DNA of 64,000 nucleotides from Dendrocalamus latiflorus (taxonomy: Eukaryota > Streptophyta > Magnoliopsida > Poales > Poaceae). The notes under the pieces are model-generated. The model did not search any database, had not been told where the DNA came from, and saw nothing but the letters and a program-made list of their open reading frames with translations. The stretch's first letter is position 1. Every line of letters begins with the position of its first letter. This document shows positions 35,183 through 46,375 of the stretch, in pieces. The stretch lies in assembly GCA_017311315.1 (NCBI GenBank), contig CM029622.1:13053502-13117501 (forward strand), in the 5' to 3' direction. The translations under genes were made by a program, and so were the position numbers.

Positions 35183-36525
35183 TGAAGGACTACGGGTAGG
35201 CTACGCTAGCGCAAATTAATAAAAATTATGCCCGTAAACCAAGATCACTGCAGTTATAGATCACGGAATTACCACTAGACGCGCAGGTGCGGAATTGATG
35301 CAGCACGTCGGGGTAGAGTAGTCGTACTACGTCGATGCAGCACGTCGGGGCAGAGTAGTCGTACTACTTCCTCGTCCTCGTCGCGGCGTCCAACGTACAA
35401 CTCCTCTCTTGCGGTTCGTCCAAACGCTACAAATGCAGCGCCGCCAAAAGGTATCCACACGTACGGGAGGAAGCGACGCACGCCGGATTACTAGATCCGC
35501 GCGAGCACCCAGGGCGTGGGAGGGGTGGCGGCCAGGGTTTGAGGAGGTCACGAAAACTTCTCACCCAACCCTGTGCACCCTTGCCCTCCTTTTATAGACG
35601 TCCTTATAATGGGCTTCAGCGAATGGAGGCCCATTAGGACTCAATACCCAGTCTAACCCGGATCCAATCCGAATTAGGCTTCAGCCCTTAAGTGTGTGAC
35701 CCTATGGGTTCACGTATGTTTAGACATGACACGAGTTTACCTACTCGGTCAATAGTTGGTAGCGGCCTCTAGCAAGACGTGCCAACTCCTAAACATACAC
35801 AAAGATCATATCGAACGAACCATCACAACTTTATGTACATGCCAATCCCTTTGCCTCACGATATTTGGTCGAGCTCCAAGCTGACCACTCTTTCTCGATC
35901 CTGTGATCCGGAATCCCTTACTAGGTTAATTCTTAACCTTAAGTAGCATGGCCATGCATTTCTGGATCCGATCACTCGAGGGGCCCAGAGATATCTCTCT
36001 CAGGTAGAGAGGGGAAAATCCCATCTCGACTGACCATGCCTCGTAGCATGCTTCATGACAAACCCGAAAACTATCTTTATAACTACCCAGTTACGGAGTA
36101 GCGTTTGATAGCCCCTAAGTAGGTCGATTCACATCTCAAGTACATGCGACAATCTCAGGTCTAAGGACAAGGCGTACACATTGTGTAGAGAGAGAACCAT
36201 AAGTATAATTGTTATGTCTCATGTTGGGTCGGTCCAACCCCATGTTCTAAACATGTGTCCACATTATTGGTTTGACATCTCCATGTCTATGACCTGTGAA
36301 ACATGGTCATCAACCGATACATGCGCTAATCCATTATTCACGTGTGTCCTCACATGAACTCCGACTAGGGACAACTTTAGAATAACCATATAAGTAAAGA
36401 GTTTCACAAACAAGTCACATACTTGTTAATCAACACAAAGGCAATATTCAAGGAACATTTATTAAATCATGGATACAACGAAATATCATCATCTCTATGA
36501 TTGCCTCTAGGGCATATTTCCAACA
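35183..36525 (-). mobile_element. BARE/Angela/RIRE1-like copia solo LTR
   Basis: On the minus strand it starts TGTTGGAAATATGCCCTAGA, the diagnostic start of BARE-1/Angela/WIS-2/RIRE1-type copia LTRs, and ends CCTTCA. Length 1,343 bp. It is bordered by the 5-bp duplication GAAGC (35,178-35,182 and 36,526-36,530). No PBS, gag or pol lies beside it, so it is a solo LTR left by recombination between two LTRs. It sits inside exon 2 of the element C aORF. An internal TATAAAAGG (minus strand, about 35,590) would be its promoter. Confidence 0.93.
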
Positions 36526-37132
36526 GAAGCCCCCTCCATGGCAATCTCTGCGGGAGGCAACTCGGCTTCGGCCGCCGCTGCGGGTGAGGACCCAGCTCCG
36601 CGCGGCCCCACGACGGGCGTTTCCGGCGTTATGGCGGCCACGGCTGAGGGCTCCACCTCAGCACCGCCGGTCCCCTCGGATCTCGTCTCGACGACCGCCA
36701 CGGGCGACGAGACTTCTCCTCTCCGGCTGCTCGTGGCGAGCCCGCCGTCCAGGGCACCCGCCGAGGATCCGTCGCCCCCGGCGTCTGCGTCATCCAAACC
36801 GGAGTCGGCGTACCTCGCGAAATCCGACTCGGTGTCTGCCGTACCATCGGGAGCGCTAGCAGCGGCACCGGCAGCCGCTACTCCAAGCACGGTAGACGCC
36901 CCACCACGACCCCTCTTGCGCGACGGCGCCTTCCTCCTCGTCGCGCCGTCGTCTTGATGCGGCGGGCCCGGCTCAGCACGCTCCGGCACGGCAAGGCCCA
37001 GGGCCTCGCACACGCGGTTTATCCGCCCCAGCCCCGCCTCGGCGGTAGCGGACGCACGCTGCTCGTGCTCCCTGCCGGTGTACGGCCCCAGGAATACGCG
37101 CGCGGCCTGCTCTGCGTCCTCCAAGCGAACCC

Positions 37133-37206
37133 CTACAAACAAGGCAGGAGTTGATAACCTGTAACGCGTTTCGCGTGAATAAAGGGGAGACACGGTCGAG
37201 ACTTAC
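37133..37206 (-). other. Intron 1 of the element C aORF
   Basis: Minus-strand donor GGTCTTC|GTAAGTC and acceptor GTTTGTAG|GGGTTCGC; 74 bp. The codon C|GG is split and the frame continues from the exon 1 ORF into RVRLEDAEQAARV. Confidence 0.8.
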
Positions 37207-38110
37207 GAAGACCGGAGGGAGCCGGCAGTGCGCAGACCCATGGCGAGACATTGTCGGCTCGACGCTTCTCGGCGGCAAGGCGCCAGTCAATGGCAAGCGG
37301 CGACACGCCGTACATCACGTACTCCTCGGCGAGGTCGCGCATGTTAAAGCGGGCGGCCACGCCTACGACCCGCCGGGCCCTCCGCCTGTCCTCGTCGTCG
37401 AGCGTCCGGCCGGGCGAGGTCTTGAATGCGATCGGCCAGCCCGTGCACTCAAGACCGCTCCCGCTCTCCACACGGTGGTAGAACCACCGCTTCATCCAGT
37501 GAGACTCCCACTTCCCGCGAGTGGAGTTCGCAGGGAAGAGCTTGCTGCAAGTTGACCGAAGAATAAAGGTGACGCTGCCGAAGCTCGACAGCGTCCCGTC
37601 CTTCCGATCCTTCGGCTGGCACCGTGCCTCATGCAGGTAGGCGAACAACGAGGCGCTGGGCCAACACGCTCCCGAGCGCAAGGCCCACCTGTACACCGCG
37701 AGTCGGGCCACGGCGTTCGGAGTCAGTTGCGCCAGCTCCAGCCCGAAGGTCCGCAGCACGTCGCCCACGATCGCCGCCGCTGGGATGCGGAGCCCCGCGT
37801 CGGAAAAGGCAACGAACACGAGCGCCTCCGACCTCTCGGGGCGCGGTTCCACCTCATCGGCGGCGGGCAATCGTACCGCCTGGCGCTCGGACAGCTTCCC
37901 CGCGCGCAGCAGCGCTTGGATTGTCTTTTCGGTCACGAGCGACGGGCCCAGCTCACCGGAGAACGCGCCTTCCTTCTCCGCCGCCAGCCAACATTTGTCC
38001 GCCGCCGCCGGGTCGCGCTCGCTGAGCGAATACTTCACCTCTAGCGGTGAAGATCGCCGGTGAATGCTGCAGGCGCTAGCCGCCTGGCCATACGTGCCAC
38101 CAGATGCCAT

Positions 38111-38837
38111 AACTTCTTGCGAAAGGAGTACGACGGCAAGAATACTCCGGGAGTATGCAAGGCGATGCAAGCAAGAAGGGGCGTGCATCTGCGGGGCCGC
38201 GGTTACGAGGGCTATTCCAAGCCACCTCCCCCCTGAGGCCGAAGCGTCGCGACTGTCCGCATACCGGGCGCGACCACAGTCAGCCGAAGCGTCGCGACCA
38301 TCCGCGTACCAGGCGCGACTGCAGTCGTACAAAGGCCCACCCCGCGCAATCCCCCATATCCGAAGACAAAGGGGCGCGACCACGGCGGAAAGGACCGTCA
38401 GAGCACGACGCTCCAATGGCCTCCGCCGCGTGCCAACCCCCGCGCGAAATATCCGGCGCACGCCAGGCTACGCGTCAACGCGACTCCAGCCGCCCTTAAA
38501 AGTGCATTAATGGGCCACAGGATCACAACAGCTTCGACGCTACGCCATTCCCCGCCCGCCCCGTGTCTCCTTCCCTAGGGAAGAGGCGAGCAGTTGCGAT
38601 CACGCAATCGCTCACATCCCGCCGCGCACCAGTTACAAGCCGCCACGTGCCCTGCACGCGCCGAGGCGAGTCGCACGGTACGACAACCCAGCTCTGGCAA
38701 ACCGGGGGCTGGCGCGATTCCAGGAACCTTTACAGCGCATTACCGCGTCAGGAGATCGCGATCACCGCACGCGTGACGATGACCGCGATGCGAAGCTGCG
38801 AGCCTCTGCCGCGGGAGACTCCAACCCCGACTTCGGC
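38111..38837. other. Upstream flank of the element C aORF
   Basis: GC-rich, without a recognised gene. It includes a 45-base duplicate (38,238 and 38,283, unit starting GCCGAAGCGTCGCGAC). It probably contains the aORF leader. Confidence 0.45.
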
Positions 38838-39835
38838 GGGGACGCCGCTGCCACCCGTTCGAAGGGTAGGGGACGGAGCGCGCGCGTCTACTTCGGCTAA
38901 GGCGCCAGCTCCGCTGCCACCCGTTCGAAGGGTAGGGGACTGAGCGCGCATGTCTACTTCGGCTGGGCGCCAGCTCCGCTGCCACCCGTTCGAAGGATAG
39001 GGGACGGAGCGCGCGCGTCTACTTCGGCTGGGCGCCAGCTCCGCTGCCACCCGTTCGAAGGGTAGGGGACGGAGCGCGCGCGTCTACTTTGGCTGGGCGC
39101 CAGCTCCGCTGCCACCCGTTCGAAGGGTAGGGGACGGAGCGCGCGCGCGTCTACTTCGGCTGGGCACCAGCTCCGCTGCCACCCGTTCGAAGGGTAGGGG
39201 ACGGAGCACGCGCGTCTACTTCGGCTGGGCGCCAGCTCCGCTCCCACCCGTTCGAAGGGTAGGGGACGGAGCGCGCGCGTCTACTTCGGCTACGGCGCCA
39301 GCTCCGCTGCCACCCGTTCGAAGGGTAGGCGACGGAGCGCGCGCGTCTACTTCGGCTGGGTGCCAACTCTGCTGCCACCCGTTCGAAGGGTAGGGGACGG
39401 AGCGCGCGCGTCTACTTCGGCTGGGCGCCAGCTCCGCTGCCACCCGTTCGAAGGGTAGGGGACGGAGCGCGCGTGTCTACTTCGGCTAAGGCGCCAGCTC
39501 CGCTGCCACCCGTTCGAAGGGTAGGGGACGGAGCGCGCGCGTCTACTTCGGCTGGGCGCCAACTCCGCTGCCACCCGTTCGAAGGGTAGGGGACGGAGCG
39601 CGCGCGTCTACTTCGGCTGGGCGCCAGCTCCGCTGCCACCTGTTCGAAGGGTGGGGGACGGAGCGCGCGCGTCTACTTCGGCTGGGCGCCAGCTCCGCTG
39701 CCACCCGTTCGAAGGGTGGGGGACGGAGCGCGCGCGTCTACTTCGGTTGGGCGCCAGCTCCGCTGCCACCCGTTCGAAGGGTAGCGGACGGAGCGCGCGC
39801 GTCTACTTCGGCTGGGCGCCAGCTCCGCTGCGTCC
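38838..39835 (+). repeat. 65-bp satellite-like tandem array of element C (array 5)
   Basis: About 15 units of 65 bases (some 60-67), each with CCACCCGTTCGAAGGGTAGG, then GGACGGAGCGCGCGCGTCTA and CTTCGGCTGGGCGCCAGCTCCGCTG. Units are mostly 90-100% alike. Because 65 is not a multiple of three, the three frames rotate through the array, and the long minus-strand reading frames here are artefacts. It lies between the aORF and the 3' LTR, where Tat-lineage elements are known to carry hypervariable tandem repeats. Confidence 0.96.
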
Positions 39836-40832
39836 ACTTCGGCAGCCTAATACAGGCGAGTTTCCGCTGTAACTACGAAACTCGGCCACCCGCCTCGGCC
39901 CTGTGCCAGGGTATAGCGGCAAGCCTTTGACTGGTTTGCATAGACAGATATGCTTCAGTACATGAACATTCCTTCGCGGTAGCACCAGATTGGCGAAATC
40001 GGCAGAGGAGGCCGTCTTCTCGATCGCCACTCCAACCTGGCCGCAGCTACGGCTTCGGCTTGAACCTTGGCCTCGAGGAGCGGACCGCGCGCACAATCCC
40101 TCCTGTTGCCACCTCCCACACAGGGCAAAAGCAAAGTCGTGTCGCGCAAAGTTTGGCTTGTTCTCCTTAACAGGCCACCTTCAGTGCATTAACACTTTCT
40201 CAGAAAGTAATGCAGACGGGCCCCATCAGGAACCCCGACTGAAGGTAGGTCTGTTCGGGAGAACAGGGCAAACTTTGCCGTCGGATGCAGACACGCAGCG
40301 CGAGGGCAGGAAGCGCGGCTGGCTACCGGTAGCAGACGCTAACCAAGCTCCCAAGAAAAATGGACCTCCATCTGTACATCAACATCCCCCAAGCCGCTCA
40401 GCGTCGCTAGGGAATGTCGATGCACGGAAGGGGTCCATTTCAGGGGAGCAGCCTCTATCCAAGGACACGATGCAGGAACAACGACGCACCCGCGCTGTAT
40501 ATATATACCCCATCACCGGGGGAGCCAACTGGCGGAAGTCCAACCGGCGGAAGTCTAACCACCGGGAATCCGTCGCCGCATTAAAATGGCTACGGCGTCT
40601 CAAGGCCAGCACCGCGCCAAGCACACTCCGCCACGTGGACCGCCAGAAGACCAACGTCGCAGCGCGTCCGCTATCACTTCACGCGGGTGCGTCGACTCAG
40701 GCGCGTCGGGTTCGGCTACAGCCTCAGCCCTGGTCAAGTTCGGGAAAGTTCACACGCCGCAGGGACGGAGGGGGCCAAAGGACTCGGCAACATGGCTTCG
40801 GCCCTGTGAAGCCCTTTACCATGAGAGGCTCC
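39836..40832 (+). other. 3' untranslated zone of element C
   Basis: It contains a chance-looking 308-codon open frame (39,990-40,916) that runs into the LTR and resembles nothing. A TATATATATA run (about 40,498-40,507) could serve as a promoter on either strand, possibly for the aORF. No clear polypurine tract precedes the 3' LTR; the last bases are ATGAGAGGCTCC. Confidence 0.5.
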
Positions 40833-41084
40833 TGTTGTAAGGGTGGCCCCCACCTAATCCCAACAGGCCTGGTAGAAGGTTATAAGGCCCAGAATAGGCC
40901 ATGTGTAATGACATAAGTACCCCTGAAGGGGATACTCAGCTGTAAGGGTATAATTGTAAAAGCACTCCCCATGTATACATATATGGAATACAGGCCATGG
41001 GGAGGACCCAGGCCATTACCATCACTTACTCCCAACTCTCCACTATCATCTCTCTCTCTCTCTGTTTGGTCTGTAGCCACAACA
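40833..41084 (+). repeat. 3' LTR of element C
   Basis: 252 bp, TGTTG...CAACA, followed by the target duplication AACAC (41,085-41,089). Nearly identical to the 5' LTR. Confidence 0.96.
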
Positions 41085-41089
41085 AACAC

Positions 41090-42439
41090 AATTTTAAAAA
41101 ATCGATAGGGCCCACATGTCAGCGAGATAAAGCTTCAATTAAGCGAGGAGGGCCCACGGGTTAGCAACTGATTAACAACAACTTACGACGGTCATTAAGC
41201 TAATTAATTATGCTCGGTTAAACACTAATGATGGTACTATAGTGTTCTTCCCCGCCGAAGAGATATGAGGCTCAATGCTGGTGAGGGAGACCACGACGGG
41301 TGGAGGCAAGGTCAAAAATGGACTCTGCAGCACGGCACGAACCTCTAGGTGAGGTGACCTGGCCGACTTTGGGGTCTAGGGTGGCCAATGTTGAGCTCCT
41401 ATGGTGGCGATGGCCGAAGCATGGCACCATGGTGCGACGAGGTTCTAGAACCCGATTCCATGCTAGGAGAGTATCTACGAGTGGAGGAGGACTCATCGGG
41501 AGCAACGGTGAAGCTTGAGGGCACACGGAGCAGCTTATCGTTAGAGAGCCAAGGCGGTGGAGAGGGGGCATCACTGAGGGCTCGTCGGAATGGAAGAAGG
41601 GGTTCGATGGTGGTCGAGGTCGCTTCGGGGTCTTTGGGTAAAGCTCCCAGTGCATGGGATTGGACCAGGGTGCAGCGGAGCTCGTGATTGCCTTAGGGCG
41701 AAGGAACGACCGGAGCTAGAGAAGAAGATGGTTCGGGAGGCTCTCGGGGTGATTGAAAGTGGGTGGGGATGAGAGGAGGGCCACTAGGGGTTTTATAGCG
41801 GAGAAGGGGGCTCGAAGCCATTGGGTGCAATGGTGGCTTGCGCGGCGTCCCGAGGCGGCAAAGCTAGGCAATGCATAGGAGAGGGATAGCGAAGCTCGGT
41901 GTGCGGCGCAATGGGAAGTTAAGGCCGAGGCAATACACTAAGACAATGGCTAGGCGAAGATGCAGGCACACAGGGCTGACGCGGTGCGGGAGCGACAGGG
42001 ACGAACATTACAGGTGAGCAGAGGAGGGATGAAAGGAGGGCTAGGCGTGGGGAGAGGTAAGGCGTAGCATGGGGCTAGCTCAGCGAGGGTGGTGCGGGAC
42101 TGTAGAAGCATAGTGGCGCACAGGGGAGGGGCGACGACAGAGGCACTGTCGGGAGGTGTGGGAGCGCGCACGACACAGCGGCACACACGCATTTGGCGCA
42201 AACAGCCTAACCAGGGGGGCTCGGGCCGGCATGGCGTGTCCCAGGCTAGGCTAGGTGGACCGGGCCAAGGCCAGGTGGGCCAGGCTGAGGTAGAGGTGGG
42301 TTGGGCCAAGCCTAAAGAAGTTTGAGAATTTTCAAAATTCAAATTTTGGTTGAACTTTTGAGATGACTTTTGAATTCAAATTTGAATTTTTGAAACTTTA
42401 GCTCAAGCATTCAATACATTCCCAAAATGGGATGTTACA
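41090..42439 (-). mobile_element. 5' part of the old Del/Tekay-type LTR (right of element C)
   Basis: On the minus strand it starts TGTAACATCCCATTTTGGG at 42,439. It has the AATTCAAATTTGAATT-rich U3, then GC-rich text, and a TATA box (CTATAAAACC) at 41,795-41,789. Start sequence, AT-rich U3 and TATA layout are those of long Del/Tekay LTRs. It is continued on the far side of element C at 29,001-27,730. Reading frames inside (for example 41,655-41,272 and 42,342-41,950 minus) are low-complexity Pro/Ser frames of the leader and not genes. Confidence 0.75.
41789..41795 (-). promoter_or_regulatory. TATA box of the minus-strand Del/Tekay LTR
   Basis: TATAAAA on the minus strand about 645 bases after the LTR start, followed downstream by C/T-rich leader sequence. 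Inferred from position. Confidence 0.6.
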
Positions 42440-43651
42440 TACATGCATCCTCTAAGCAACAATTACTCTCATACTACTTTTATCTGGTCTGCCAAAGTAT
42501 ATGTACTACTGATCAATGCAGTAGAATACAGATTAAGAGGCGCTAGTTGTAGTGACACATGTGTGGTCCTCCCTATTACCAACTCCATCGGCCAGTCGAC
42601 AGGATAAATAAAGTTAAGTAAAAAAAATAAAGTAGCTGCGAGCCACGCGAGGAAGGTAGCTTTTAGCTTTACAGAGCTCGTAAGCGAATGACTGCCATGA
42701 CGCTGCAAATCGGGGCTTGCGTTGGACTGGCGGTACTAACCAAAAGGTTGTGAAATTTTCTTGTTAACATGCTTTTGGTTCACGTGATCTGGAGACCAAC
42801 CTTTCTGTCCCAAAGTATGGGGCAAAGGATGAAGCTTCCTGGTACGCACGAGACGTCTTCTCTGCACGTTGCAGCGCAGCCCGTGGCACGGACTTCCATG
42901 CCGGAACTACTGGATCGTACTATATGATTAAGAAATATGGTAATCAATTAAGAGAGTAGTAAATCTAGGAGGCTAGGATAGGCTCGATCGCTTTTTTGGA
43001 CCCCGCGCGCGGCCGGTCAAGGCACCAGGAGAGGAGCGCTCCAACCCGAGTTAAAATAAGTTGTTTTATAATTAAAACTATATTTTAATTAATTAAAATT
43101 ATATTATAGCTGATAGTGATTTATTTGATATAACTAAATTTAAAAAAATAAAAATAGATTAACCCATCACGAACAATACAACCAAATACGGAAAAAAGAA
43201 CCGATAAAAAAGCTTTAAAAAGTAAAAAAGATAGAAAAACAAAATTTATAAATAGTAAAAAATAAATCAAAAATTAAAAACTCAAATCGAAATAAGCAGG
43301 ATCCGAGCCAGCGGCACCTTGCTTGTACGGTGGTCACGTCTGGACTACCTGTGGTTTGTCTCATAGTGTTGTCATTACTCTTGTAACAGGCTAATCAGGA
43401 TGCTTCCTGATTCCAGAATAGAAATACTCCTAAAACCGTCGCTCCATACAAGCCCAAATATAAACCGAGTTGTACAGTAATGTGGTAAACTATGTGAAAA
43501 CCGTGCCAGGTAATGATAATAGGATAATCGTCGAAGCAAAGCTTCATTTACACTAACTTCTCCACCTTATGCTACAAATTAGCCGATATGCTCTGAAGTA
43601 GATTTTGAATCATCCCCCCGTGAGTTTCATGAAATCTAGAACTTTAAACAT
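42440..43651. other. AT-rich non-coding stretch
   Basis: No gene recognised. An A/T-rich core lies at 43,060-43,280. Confidence 0.4.
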
Positions 43652-43985
43652 GCAGAAAAAGGAACAGTACCTGTATAATTAGGGTATGGTTTACGATAGA
43701 TCAACATCCATGATCTAATCCATCCACAATTCCCGGACCGGGTTGACATGATGTTGCATCACCGGTTGAGGTCAAACTAGTTCTGGTTCACATAGAGGCA
43801 ATTGAGGGCACAGTAGATGTAGAAAAAGGAACAGTATCTGTATAATTAGGGTATGACTTACAATAGATCAACGGTCACGATCTAATCCATCCGCAATTCC
43901 CAGACCGGGTTGACGTGTTGTTGCGTCACCGGCTGAGGTCGAACTGGTCCTGGTTCACATAGAGGCAATTGAGGGCACAGTAGAG
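43652..43985. repeat. 167-bp tandem duplication
   Basis: Two consecutive copies with a 167-base period (43,652-43,818 and 43,819-43,985), each with GGAACAGTA(C/T)CTGTATAATTAG and ending GAGGGCACAGTAGA. They differ at roughly a tenth of positions, so the duplication is not recent. Confidence 0.9.
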
Positions 43986-44106
43986 GCTGCCCCCTAAAGA
44001 TATGATGATTGTCTGCCAGCCTTCCCTCCCCCTCCCTGTGTCTAGGGTGCCCTCCGTCCTATTCAAACAATCTTGGTATAATCGGCCCGGATGCTAGACG
44101 AAGTTA

Positions 44107-44347
44107 GGGCCTGTTCTTTTCGGCTGCGGCTTATGGCTTTTGGCTGAAATTTTTGAATTTTGGCTGTTTACGGTACAGATTACGGAGAGACAGATACTCA
44201 CTTGCGATTTTGGCTGGTACAGATGTTGGGTTTTTAACGTGTAGATCGTTTAACTTGTAGACCCCGTCTTGAGAAAATACTCCATTTAAAAGTTAGGTAC
44301 TGTAGCAAAAACCAAAAGCCACCGGCTTTTGAGGTAAAGAACAGCCC
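44107..44347. mobile_element. Tourist-like MITE with GGGCCTGTTCTTT ends
   Basis: The left end GGGCCTGTTCTTTT and right end AAAGAACAGCCC are inverted repeats. TTA is duplicated at 44,104-44,106 and 44,348-44,350. Length 241 bp. It shares ends and the interior GACCCCGTCTTGAGAAAATAC-type segment with the degenerate element at 23,643-23,932 (ATCTTGAAAAGATAC). Confidence 0.85.
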
Positions 44348-45295
44348 TTAGATGCGTGAAGAACTGTAAGAGGCGGAAGCACCTGCCATGTATAGCCTGC
44401 TAAAAGATGCATGTGGTACCTGATAAACGTCACTTGCGGGTAAATGTGGCGATTTGTGAGCCTCAGAAGCTGGTAACACTGGCGGGCTATAGCCTAGAGC
44501 AGTTGATATTCATGACGATGAGTTATGACCTGGTACAATTGATAATTGTAACGTTCTAAATTCTAGACTGTGTAAAAATAAGAAAAAATTTAATTTTTAA
44601 TGTATTTTGTTTTTTGCTCTTTATTGGAATTTCTTTGAAAAGTTTGAATTTTAAAAACAAAAGTGCTTAGAATGCAATTTAAATTAGAACTCAAAAATCA
44701 TACTAAAAAGAGGATCAAAAGTTGGCATGAGAAAACTTATGGTGGAAACCATTCTAAAAACCCACGAGTATAATCTTGGGACAAAAAATAAATATTGAAG
44801 CAAGTTCTGAAATTATCTAAATCAAATAAGTATATCTGAATTCAACATAAAGTCTTCTCAGATTTTTCTTAAAAAATCAAGAGAAGCTAAAACTCTGAAA
44901 ATTTACACAATCATCCACTCTATGTCAGGAGGATTGGCAAAGATTTTCATAATCTTTCGAGTACATCTGATGAGACTAATAAATATCCAAACCTCTCAGC
45001 TCACCCCTTTCTCTCACTCTCTCACTGCCGTGTTGGGCCTGATTGTAGTAATCGTCTTCCACCTCACGTGCCTTCGTCAGCTCCGCCATGGTCGTGGCCC
45101 AAGCTGTCCTCGGTTTTAAACACCGTGCTCACAATTTCTCCTCTGCTACTGCCAACTCCGCCTAGTCGTTGCCTCAAACACGACGCATATCTTCCCCTAG
45201 TCCCTTTCAGCGCCTTGCGTTTCATGGCAAGTTTCGACCGTGCTGCTCGGTTGTGCTCATGAAAACTCATGCTCTGTCCTAAGCTTTCCCGTGCC

Positions 45296-45302
45296 TATAA
45301 AA
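45296..45302 (+). promoter_or_regulatory. TATA box of the plus-strand Del/Tekay LTR
   Basis: CCTATAAAACCCC lies 750 bases after the LTR start, directly before a C/T-rich leader, matching the layout of the LTR at 42,439-41,090. Confidence 0.6.
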
Positions 45303-45899
45303 CCCCGCTGACCGTACCATGTTCTCCTCAGCTCGCCCTCTCAGCCGCTTGCACACAATCCTTGAGCACTTTGCTCTCTGGAACATCAAGAAAGTGAATT
45401 CGTACGTGACGTCGGCGAGCACGCCACCGTGTGCTAGCTACTTCGATGAGCTTCTCTCCTTCCCAACTCCGTCATAATGTGCCTACCTCTTCCTTAAGCA
45501 CCCTACTTATTTGATTGACCTTCCGTGCAGTGGAACACTCGGTGGATCACTCGAGCTAGGCCTTCTTCTCCTTCCTCTCCGACCAGAACGCCACCATAAG
45601 ACTTCCTCTCTCCGGTGAGCCATACGTCGATTCCTTTTACCTGTACCTCTACATGCATGCAAGCACACTCATACGCACCCCTTTTGTACCTTCACTACTG
45701 CCGGAACATCGTTGTCACCGTGGACCCCTTCGTTGCCAACGAGGTCTCCGACGCTAGCTTCTTCCGCTCCTTCTCGTGAGCCATCATCATGTTCAGTGAG
45801 CTCCTCCTCCCTCGTAAACTCATCGTAGTTGAAAAGAGAACTAAAGTAATCATAGTCTAAAAGAGAACTAAAGTAGTCGAACTCAAAAAGAGAACCATA

Positions 45900-46375
45900 G
45901 CAGTCGAAGTCGTGATCTTCGACCACTGGCATGGTCGTGATCTTCAATCACTGCCATTGTCGAGATCTTCGATCACAGCCGGTGTCAAGATCTTCAACCA
46001 CTGCCGCTGTTGAGTTATTCGACTGCAACAGGAGTTGAGATCTTTAACCGTAGCCAGAGTCAAAATCTTCGACCACTATCGTGTTGAGATTTTTTACCGC
46101 AGCTAGAGTCGAAGTCTTTGACCACTACCGTTGTCAAGATCCTTGACCGCAGCCAGAGTTGAGACCTTCGACCGCTGACATGTCGAAACCTTCGACTGTT
46201 GCTGTGTCAAAGTGTTCGACCGCTGACATGTCAAAATCTTCGATCACTGTTGTGTCAGAATCTTCGACCGTAGGCATAGTCGAGATCTTCGACAGCTGCT
46301 GGAGTCGACATCTTCAACTATCGCTGTGTCAAAATCTTCCACCACAACTGGGCTCATAATCCTCAACTATAGTAG
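45900..46375. repeat. About 30-bp degenerate minisatellite (GAGATCTTCGACC type)
   Basis: Around 14 degenerate units of about 28-32 bases built from GTCGAGATCTTCGACCACTGCCG. It lies inside the plus-strand LTR and passes directly into the next minisatellite. Confidence 0.8.

Larger units (their letters stand above)
33634..38110 (-). pseudogene. Spliced antisense ORF (aORF) of element C, Transposase_28-like
   Basis: Proposed start ATG at 38,110 (MASGGTYGQ...). Exon 1 (38,110-37,207) holds the Transposase_28-like domain: FVAFSDAGLRIP, VLRTFGLELAQLTPNAVARL, HEARCQP, FGSVTFILR, KRWFYHRVE. Three canonical introns follow with compatible phase: 37,206-37,133 (74 bp), 34,828-34,760 (69 bp) and 34,535-34,471 (65 bp). 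Exon 2 is Ala/Pro/Ser-rich with an acidic patch (DTESDFARYADSGLDDADAGGD). Exon 5 (34,470-33,634) is a heptad-rich coiled coil followed by a conserved-looking C-terminal region (GPEEVLRTLRWIKDAADAARG, then KHFYERIWDYTRV). Damage seen: a solo LTR in exon 2, one frame slip just beyond it (about 35,155) and one stop at 34,248-34,246. Otherwise it reads through. Biochemical role unknown. Confidence 0.8.
29007..41084 (+). mobile_element. Element C: complete non-autonomous Tat-like Ty3 element
   Basis: Two near-identical LTRs (29,007-29,256 and 40,833-41,084) are bordered by the 5-bp duplication AACAC. Inside, in order: PBS, gag, protease, four tandem-repeat arrays, a spliced minus-strand antisense ORF split by a solo LTR, a 65-bp tandem array and a 3' untranslated zone. 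No RT, RNase H or integrase was found on either strand. The element must therefore have moved with enzymes from a relative. Its interior is markedly GC-rich compared with its surroundings. The LTRs differ by three transitions and one TC unit. At the commonly used rice rate of 1.3e-8 per site per year this is roughly half a million years. Confidence 0.92.

Noticed and set aside
38838..39835. CRISPR-like appearance of regularly spaced repeats
   Set aside because: The whole 65-bp unit is conserved with no variable spacers, and the context is a plant retrotransposon. It is a plain tandem array.
38740..39872. Series of 75-100-codon minus-strand frames with repeated RSRRARSVPYPSNGWQ
   Set aside because: The 65-bp array read in rotating frames. 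The frames have no fixed start and end in the repeat.
39990..40916. 308-codon plus-strand ORF near the 3' LTR of element C
   Set aside because: It runs from untranslated sequence into the LTR, has no recognised domain and lies in GC-rich DNA where long frames arise by chance. Kept only as part of the 3' zone.
41272..42342. Several 100-130-codon frames on both strands
   Set aside because: They lie in the GC-rich leader of the Del/Tekay LTR, between its TATA box and start; low-complexity and not conserved-looking.
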